A stretch of DNA of 64,000 bases from Coniella vitis (Eukaryota; Ascomycota; Sordariomycetes; Diaporthales; Schizoparmaceae), in contig WUJK01000015.1 in the NCBI GenBank assembly GCA_011317545.1, positions 310,001-374,000 on the forward strand. Reading direction: 5' to 3'. Positions 57,329-64,000 of the stretch are shown here, one piece after another. Position numbers and translations under genes: made by a program. How positions within the stretch are numbered: position 1 is the stretch's first letter; every line of letters begins with the position of its first letter. The notes beneath the pieces are model-generated. The model made no database searches, was not told where the DNA came from, and saw nothing but the letters and a program-made list of their open reading frames with translations.

Positions 57329-58552
57329 ATGATAGTGCAAATCCTCTCCTCCTTCCTCCTCCCAGTCTTCGCAGTGCACGCAACCCATCTACCCACCGCC
57401 TCCCATCCCACACGCCAACCATCCACCCGCAGCTCATTCTCTCCGTACAACGCAGCAGACGAAGGGAACCTGGAGGCCATCTTCTCCCTACCCGCCAACA
57501 ATACCTGGTTCGAAAACCTCGCCTACCACGCCGCCACAAACACCTTTCTCGCCACGCGGCTGGATGTTCCGCAGATCTGGTCTATTGACCCTGCAAGAAA
57601 TAAAAGCGGCAGTGCCAGTGCTTCGGGGACCTTGCTTGCAAATGTGAGCGCCGTTGGAGCTCTCACGGGCATCACCCAGCTTCAGCCGTCATCCGGCAAA
57701 GAGGGCAAGGATGAGTTCTTGATCGCGGGGCTCAACTTTTCTACGAGTACGGGGGTGCTGCAGCCCAACTCGACCGTATTCTGGAAACTGTCTTTCCAAG
57801 AGAAGAAGACAGAGCTTTCCACGAATCTATCCTCTTCGGCATCGTTATTCACCCTCCACCAAGCCTTCACCGTCCCTGGCATCAGCCTTGTCAATGGTCT
57901 CGCAATATGGAATGAATCGACCATCCTCGCAGCAGACAGCCTATTGGGCGCCATTTGGCGGATTGACGTACATACTGGCGACGCGGTGATTGTTTCTCAA
58001 GATCCGAGCATGACGCCGTTGACGAGTAGTGGTGTGAATGGGGTTCAAGTCTTTCGGCCTTCTTCTTCTTCTGTTTCGTCGTTGTCGTCGCCGCCACCGC
58101 CTACTTCCCCAACGATAACAACATACATTTATTATACTTCTACTGACCAATCCCTCTTGGGACGTATCCCGGTGGATCCCATCACAGCTATACCGCTTGG
58201 GCCTGCGCAAGTGATTGCCTCCGACCTTGGCGAAGCTGATGACTTCACGCTTGTCGTGCAAGAAGAAAAGGAAAAGAAAAACGGACAAAGAGTCGTTGCC
58301 GTGCTTCTTACTACGGGCAGGAACAATTCCGTGGTGCGCGTGGCAATGGATGGGAACGTGGTGACTGTGGCGGGAGGAGAAGCCTCGAACGACAGTGGCT
58401 CCCTCCTGGCGGGCGCTACATCGTGCCGCTTTGGCGGAGGTGGAGCCGGCGGTGGCGCCAACAAGCTGAGGTTGTTCGTCACGACTGCTGGAGGCGCTGA
58501 GTCGGGCGGGCTGTTGGAAGCGCCGGGGAGGGTCGTTGCGGTTGATGTTTAG
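57329..58552 (+). CDS. Secreted SMP-30/gluconolactonase-like beta-propeller protein
   Basis: Single exon, 407 residues. MIVQILSSFLLPVFAVHA is a good signal peptide with likely cleavage after residue 18. The body has propeller-blade motifs: WFENLAYHAATNTFLATRLDVPQIWSID, GLAIWNESTILAADSLLGAIWRIDVHTGD and GVNGVQVF, typical of the SMP-30/strictosidine-synthase-like superfamily. NGL and NGV are placed where the family binds metal ions. Several NxS/T sites (NNT, NKS, NFS, NST, NLS) fit an extracellular protein. Blade loops are Ser/Pro-rich (about 244-270) and Gly-rich (about 373-382). The substrate is unknown. It is preceded by an AT-rich upstream stretch. Confidence 0.82.
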   Translation: MIVQILSSFLLPVFAVHATHLPTASHPTRQPSTRSSFSPYNAADEGNLEAIFSLPANNTWFENLAYHAATNTFLATRLDVPQIWSIDPARNKSGSASASGTLLANVSAVGALTGITQLQPSSGKEGKDEFLIAGLNFSTSTGVLQPNSTVFWKLSFQEKKTELSTNLSSSASLFTLHQAFTVPGISLVNGLAIWNESTILAADSLLGAIWRIDVHTGDAVIVSQDPSMTPLTSSGVNGVQVFRPSSSSVSSLSSPPPPTSPTITTYIYYTSTDQSLLGRIPVDPITAIPLGPAQVIASDLGEADDFTLVVQEEKEKKNGQRVVAVLLTTGRNNSVVRVAMDGNVVTVAGGEASNDSGSLLAGATSCRFGGGGAGGGANKLRLFVTTAGGAESGGLLEAPGRVVAVDV

Positions 58553-59348
58553 GTCGTTGGTCGTGTTTCTAGCCTGTAGCTTCTAGTCTATGGACATGGT
58601 TGGAGCTGGCGGCGGTGGGATGAATGGACGGGTTCCACCGAAGGGGTGACTAGGGCTGTTCATCTTATATCTTGGGTGTTATGCCGATGATGGCCCTGGA
58701 CATGGAAATATTCCGAGGTTGAGCTAGTTGTGAATTTGACCACCACAGACGATAATATTTTCAGTAAAGAAAATATCCCAAGAAATGAGCCTAGTCATCT
58801 CAGATTTATATTTATTGAACAGTAAGCCTTTGTGAGTGGCAGAACAGCAACGTAAATTCAAACGCCCTCAACGCCAAAACCTTGCTCTTTTGACACACAA
58901 AGCTAGGTGTAATATAATAGAAAAAAGAAGACTGTGGTATCCTTTCCCAGTCACTTTGCGTGAACAGGGCGTTGTGTTCATCGTATGTACGTGTATGTGT
59001 TTGTGTGTCGTGCTGTTGCGTTCTCATTGCATCCATGATCATCCCATCCAATCCTTCCAGCAAAACATTTCCTGCCCATGTTTTTCTTCCTGTTTCCCTT
59101 TCCTGGTTTCACCATTTCGCATGCAAATCCAACCGAACCCGACCCTGACATATCTTTTCATCGTATCATACTTTCTTCGAGCTCCGTGCGACGCCTTATG
59201 TTCTTGCCGAAAGAGAAGTGGAACAGCATTGTTCGATGGATTGGCCGAGTTTCCCCATGTCGCCGCCTCCTCCCTTCATCTCCATCATCCTTTTTTTTTT
59301 TTTTTGATCATCGTTTTTCTAGACTCTTCTCTTTCTTCCTTTCAACGC
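58553..59348. other. Convergent 3' region, no gene recognised
   Basis: 3' flanks of the SMP-30-like gene and the IQGAP gene. A T run lies at about 59291-59305. A 215-codon open frame on the plus strand runs into the IQGAP 3' end and is judged a chance frame. Confidence 0.45.
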
Positions 59349-62300
59349 TCACTGCGTCTTGTAAAACTTCTTGTACAACAAGTGCAAGAACAAGTTGACG
59401 TTCATCTTCAGATTTCCTTCGAACAGCGTCATAAATTGCTGCGACTCAAATTGTGCCTGGAGCAAATCCTCAATCGACACTAGTCCGCTCGCGCCCGGGA
59501 TTTGAATGTGGCCGCGGGAACCTTCTACCGAAAAGACACCAACCTGATCACACGAAATGGTCAGGTTGATCTTGTCCCAGTCGCGGTCTGCCGTGCCCGA
59601 CCAGCTGACGAGGGCGCCCTTATCCATGAGTTGCCGCGCGCTGTACTTGTATGAGCCGAATTTGGGGACCCGGCCGCTGCGCTCGAGCTCGCGCTGGTGA
59701 TTATACTGCTTTGTAAAGGGAAGGAGGAATTTCTTCTTTCTGTTGTTTGTGAAATCGTCAGTATTCTCTCAATTTTGTGTGGTATAGTCAAGTCTGATGG
59801 TTTTTTGGGACTTACCCCTTGTTCTTTTGCAGCGTTAACATGGCCTGCTCAATGTAGTCGTCGTAGCTCTTGCGCTGCTGTTCAAGATACTTGGCCTTCT
59901 CGTGAAGGTTGTTGAGCGTCAGTCGGACACCTTCCAGTTCGCGCTGCCTCTGAACACGTCTCCTGCTCTTGGTCCGAATGTCGAGCGCAATTGCGTTGAG
60001 CACGTCTTGGTAGAAGTTGTGTTTTGTGATGCGGCCCATCTGTTCGAGGCGCATGATGTTCTCAAGCGCCGTCTTCTTGAGCTCGTAGTATGACATCTTG
60101 GTGACATCGACCATGTTGGCGTCCGAGTAGGCTCCCTTGGTGTGTCCGTGACCCGAAAAGTCCTCGCGCAGGACCTTGTCCCACTTGAATTCATCATCAG
60201 GGGTGATCGGCTTGACCAGGATCTCGAGGAGGTTGGCGCCGCTCTGCACGCGGATAATGTAGAGGACACAGCGCTTGGTCTCCATAAAGAGAGACTTGGC
60301 TGTGGCCTCAGGATCCTCAACGTCATGCAATTTCGGTGTCAGGAACATCTGAATATCTGACGAGCCCGTAGCCGTCATCTCGTTCTCGTTGCTCTTGGCG
60401 CTTCCGAGGTCCTGCATGATCTCGCGGAGCACATCATCTCGGTTCGGGCAAATAAAGGGCAGCTCGCTTGAAATAAGGCTGTGGATGGCAAAGATATCGG
60501 CCATCTTGATGTACAATGTTGGCTTGTTCTTGGCATACAAGTCGTTGAACTCGTCAATGTCGAATGTGCTCTCGGCATCAGGCACTTCAATCAGATCCAC
60601 AACGATTTGATTGAAGCGCTCAATCGACTCTCCAATAAAGGCGTTCAGCGGTTGCAGGTACACATTCTCTCCTCCAAAGTGACGGCCAGACGCGACTTGT
60701 CCCAGCACCTTGGCAACCTCGCTAAGATTGCGTTTCTGCAGAGGACTAAGTTGTCTGTCGACGACACCGACATTCTCGGGAGCTGTCAGAGCGTTGTATA
60801 GGTAGAATCTCCAGAACCAGTTCCCGACCATCTGCAGGAGATTTTGTTGGGGCTCCCGCTTGAAGTGTTGGCTAAGGAATCGGAACATTTGCTGGCAAAG
60901 GTAGCGAAGTCCATACGGCAGGCGGGGCAGAAGATCCTCGAGAGCGAGCAGAAACTGGTCGCAAATTTCGCGCAAATCACGGAGATGGTCAATGAAAAGC
61001 GCTCGGGTCTCTGTGTCTTGGATAGCAATTTCCCTGGGAATGTCGAGTGGTCTTCTGCTGGGTTGACCTGTGCGCAGCTCTTCGTTGCTGATTGCGGATC
61101 GATAGATCTGGATGGGATCGCTTTCCAGGTCCAGTTCGGGGTCCTCGATGATGTTGTCTCTGATAAGCGGGCCGAGCAAGTCTCGCAAGTATTTCCTGTC
61201 GCGAGGCGAGCGAGTGTAGTTGCCAAGGAGCTTCGACCAAAAGAAGTTGCCACGGAAGTAGTCTTGGATGGTGGTGCACGAGTCGATTTCTTCTTGGATA
61301 GAGCGCGCCACAAGCTTGAGAAGGTAGTACTCTTCTCTCCGCTTTTGAGCATAGCCAAACAATCCCATCATCAAGTGCTCGATGCGCTTGCTCTCCTTCT
61401 CGGCGGTACCCTGTTCGCGGATGCGCTTGAAGAGGCGGGCAAGATATTGGGGCTGAGTTTGCAGGTTGAAGAAGAGTTGTTGGTAGAGGTCAAGCTTCTT
61501 TCTAGAGTTTTTGTTGAGTGCCTTGAGATCAAACTGGTTGGCCGCAATCATGGAGCTGTTTGCAAGCAAAGTACCAGTGTGGCCGCCATAGTTGTGTTGA
61601 TGCCGCACAACTTCGTCAAGAGTAATCTTGTTCTTGACAAGCAGGGCAATCTTGATGTCCAGCTGGTCGATGTACTGCTCCAACATCTCATTTTGTCTGA
61701 CTTGCTGAACCACAGTCTTTCGGAGTCGTTCGAATTCTACTTCTTCGTTGAAATCAAAGTCGCTGTCATTGAGCAGGTGCACAAAGTTCTTGACAGCGCC
61801 AACCGGTGGGTTTTTGCCGTGAGTCAGGCTCTTGTACGCCTCTCCCTGAAGCTTTGCGCGCACAAAGCTCTGGATTTTGACAACTTTTTGCATGTTCTCC
61901 TGGAAGAACCGTTTCTTTTCTTCAAACTTGGCTCTGACGAGGAAGGCTCTAGCAGCCGACTGGGTGGCAACGACCGACTCTTCCTCGTCCACCAGCGCAC
62001 CATGCAGGTAGCCGACGTCACCTCGGAGCATCGTTGCCCTGATGATGGACTGCAATTCGATGATAGCCTCTTCATGGGTGCTAAGTTCGTCGAGGAGATC
62101 GTTATACTCAGCTCTGTAAAGGCAGCCACGCACATGCGATTGTAGTCGAATGATCTGCGGGATCTGCTTCACCAGTGCCTTGTAGTCCTGAGCTACTCGG
62201 TGCCGGGTCAGCATACCACGAATCTGGGCTTGAAGTTCCGTAACCTCAGCATCGTGTGAGTCGAGCTCATCGAGGAGTTCTGTGGTATCGCGGCGGACTG

Positions 62301-64000
62301 CGGCAGCCCGAATGAATGCTTGTAGCTGTTCGATGGTTTGGATATGCTCGTCGAGTTCTGCCTTGGTCTTTTGGAAGGCGATTCTGGCTGCCCTTCCTCG
62401 GCAGGCGGATTGGAGAGCCTCCCATTGTGGTGTGTGTTGGTAAAGGGTGTCGCGCTGCACAGCAACGTGGTTTCTAGTCAGCATTGCCCGCGCAGCTGCC
62501 TGCAGATCAGTAATAACTTGTGCTTGTTCAGCCAGGAGCTGCTGGTCCTTTTCCATCTTGTTTCTCAGCAGCGCTCCGCGTACGACAGCTTGGAAGCCAA
62601 CCACAGGGCCAGCCACACTGGCTGTCTCCTCCTTCTGACGACTGAGCCCCTGACGAGCCAAGTAGCCCTTGAACATGGCCTGGATGTCTCGAACAGGCCC
62701 GGAGGCTTGGGCAAGCTGAGAGCGCACACCTTCAACCTCTTTCCGCGCCTTGGCGGCCCGAATCATGCTCTGCAACTCCAGAATATTTCCAGCCATGCTG
62801 TCGAGGAACTTGTCTTTTTGTGTTTGCCTTCGGCGAGCCAAATATCCACGTGCTGCGCTTTGGAGACCGATGGCAAAACGTCTCATCTGTAGCCGAAAGC
62901 CGAGGACTTGGCGAGCAAAGTCTCCACGAATGCGGGACTGAAGCTCAATCAGCTGAGGTTCAGAATCCCAGAGTTGCTGCATCACATGTCCTAGCCGCAT
63001 TCTGCATAGAGCTCCACGTATTTGTGCTTGGAGCTCGATGATGCCTTCTTCTTGTTCATGCAATTCTCGGTCGATCCTCTCTTCCTCCGTCTCTTGTGGT
63101 TCTGGTTCTGGCTCGGGCTCGGGCTCACCAAAGTCAGCCCCCATAGTCCCAAAGCTAGGCATGTTGACTCCAAGCTTGTCCAGTCCCTTTTGCATGGCTT
63201 CCAGTTCATGATGTTCGAATTCGAGCTGTCCAACGAGGTTTCCAATGCGGAAAGCAACTATTCCCTTTCTGTACAGCAGCCAACTAAGGGCATGGATGCA
63301 ATAAATGACCTTTGGGATATTCTTCTTTTCGTAGAGGTCTATTAACTCAAACCTGAAAAGATCTGGTAACTCGACCTCATCCAGGTAGCGAAAGAATATT
63401 GCAATGTTGTCGGAATGCCTGTATTGGAGTCGGGCGTTTCGAAATATCCTGTATTTCTTTTCTGGGTTGAGCGCCTCAACCACTTCGGCCAGGGTCACGC
63501 CATCTCGTAGGGCCTCTTCCAGCTCGACAATCGGGGGAATGGCCTTGTGAATAATATCCTCAATCCACTCCTTCGCTTCTCCGATATGGCAGAGATACTC
63601 GTACGCTTGCAAGAACTGCCGTTGCTTGTCCATCCAATTCCTGTCCCAACCGTAGCCTGCGCCACGCTGATTTTTTTGGTCAACGGACCGGTTCTGGAGT
63701 CTCCTGCGGCCGCGCAGGCCCACGACCTCCTGTGCCGGTGTGGTAATGGCGAATTCCTCTGCCTCTCCAGACTGGGCCAATTTTGACAGAGTCCGTAATT
63801 GACTTGTGGAAGAGCGCCCCATGCTGACCAGGTCGGGCCTAGCGAACGGTGCAGCCAAGGACTGGTGAATCGGAATCTGCGGCGGAGGGAGGCCTGAGCT
63901 TTCTTTGGGCGCATCGGAGCGGCTGAAAAGCATGGAGGTAGGACGAAGTGTAGACGTGCGCAGGTTGGATGGCGCAGTCGGTGAGGTAGGCTCTCTGTCC
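59349..64000 (-). CDS. IQGAP-type protein (CH - IQ repeats - RasGAP-related - RasGAP C-terminal), 5' partial
   Basis: Visible exons are 64000-59816 and 59739-59349, about 1524 residues. The reading frame stays open to the window edge, so the N-terminus is missing. The final splice (GTAAGT...CAACAG, 76 bp) rebuilds LQKNKG-KKKFLLPFTKQYNHQRELERSG. A calponin-homology domain with WIEDIIHKAIPP...LRDGVTLAEVVEALNP and VIYCIHALSWLLYRKG comes first. About fourteen IQ-like motifs follow (for example IRGALCRMRLG, ARGYLARRRQ and FKGYLARQG). Then the GAP-related domain (about RALFIDHLRDLREICDQFLLALEDLLPRLPYGLRYLC) and the RasGAP C-terminal domain. IQGAPs organise the contractile ring and polarity with calmodulin, actin and Rho/Ras GTPases. 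The GAP domain contains FRGN, see findings. Confidence 0.93.

Noticed and set aside
60844..62145. A 433-codon plus-strand open frame.
   Set aside because: It lies antisense to the IQGAP coding exon, whose domains are clear; it is a shadow of that gene.
1..64000. A secondary-metabolite or effector cluster.
   Set aside because: Only isolated candidates (acyltransferase 3, secreted SMP-30-like) occur, separated from each other by an F-box-like gene and with no core biosynthetic enzyme.
1..64000. CRISPR arrays, integrated virus or intact transposon.
   Set aside because: No regularly spaced direct repeats, no integrase, transposase, reverse transcriptase or terminal repeats were found.

Overview
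The window is nuclear DNA from a filamentous ascomycete, most likely a sordariomycete and probably Hypocreales. The reasons are short introns (about 50-150 bp) with GTAAGT-type donors, a white-collar photoreceptor partner with the CX2CX18CX2C fungal GATA finger, a dispersed single 5S rRNA gene, fungus-only families (STB6/Stb2, UPF0658, fungal hybrid histidine kinase) and long intergenic stretches rich in microsatellites. There is no bacterial or viral gene, no CRISPR array and no recognisable intact transposon. The species assignment is inference. All gene models were spliced by eye; splice sites were chosen by reading frame and conserved protein sequence.

Layout. 1-8.6 kb: an FHA-protein kinase with an APSES/KilA-N-like tail (+), an AT-rich stretch with a 5S rRNA gene (-) and a diverged duplication of its flank, a peroxisomal enoyl-CoA hydratase-like enzyme (-), and a small disordered Gly-rich protein split into five exons (-). 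9.8-17.9 kb: white collar 2 (-) and RAD50 (+), transcribed divergently. 19.2-27 kb: a PPP4R2-type phosphatase-4 regulatory subunit (-), a 4 kb intergenic stretch, and a UPF0658 Golgi membrane protein (+). 28.6-37.7 kb is the densest part. It holds two divergent pairs: GID2/RMD5 E3 ligase (-) with STB6-like (+), and the mitochondrial import chaperone TIM10 (-) with mitochondrial lysyl-tRNA synthetase (+). 38.3-39.8 kb: a four-helix-type membrane protein with a polyglutamine tail (-). 39.8-46.3 kb: a 6.5 kb gene-poor, microsatellite-rich stretch upstream of a very large hybrid histidine kinase (+, 46.3-51.7 kb). 52.7-64 kb: an acyltransferase-3 membrane enzyme (-), a small F-box-like/DUF7730-type protein (-), a secreted SMP-30-like beta-propeller (+), and an IQGAP-type protein (-) whose 5' end runs off the window.

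The genes are mostly housekeeping or signalling genes and do not form one pathway or a biosynthetic cluster. Some themes recur: DNA-damage and checkpoint functions (RAD50, the PP4 subunit, the FHA-kinase), environmental sensing (WC-2, hybrid histidine kinase) and mitochondrial biogenesis (TIM10 and the lysyl-tRNA synthetase, sharing one 0.66 kb promoter region). I found no clear undescribed multi-gene system. The items most worth following up are the FHA-kinase-APSES-like fusion, a GC-AG intron that lies in frame inside the WC-2 zinc finger (a second GC-AG intron lies in the neighbouring gene), a retained arginine finger in the IQGAP protein, the 5S locus with its diverged duplicate, and a short palindromic motif (TACTATGTA/TACATAGTA) scattered through intergenic DNA.
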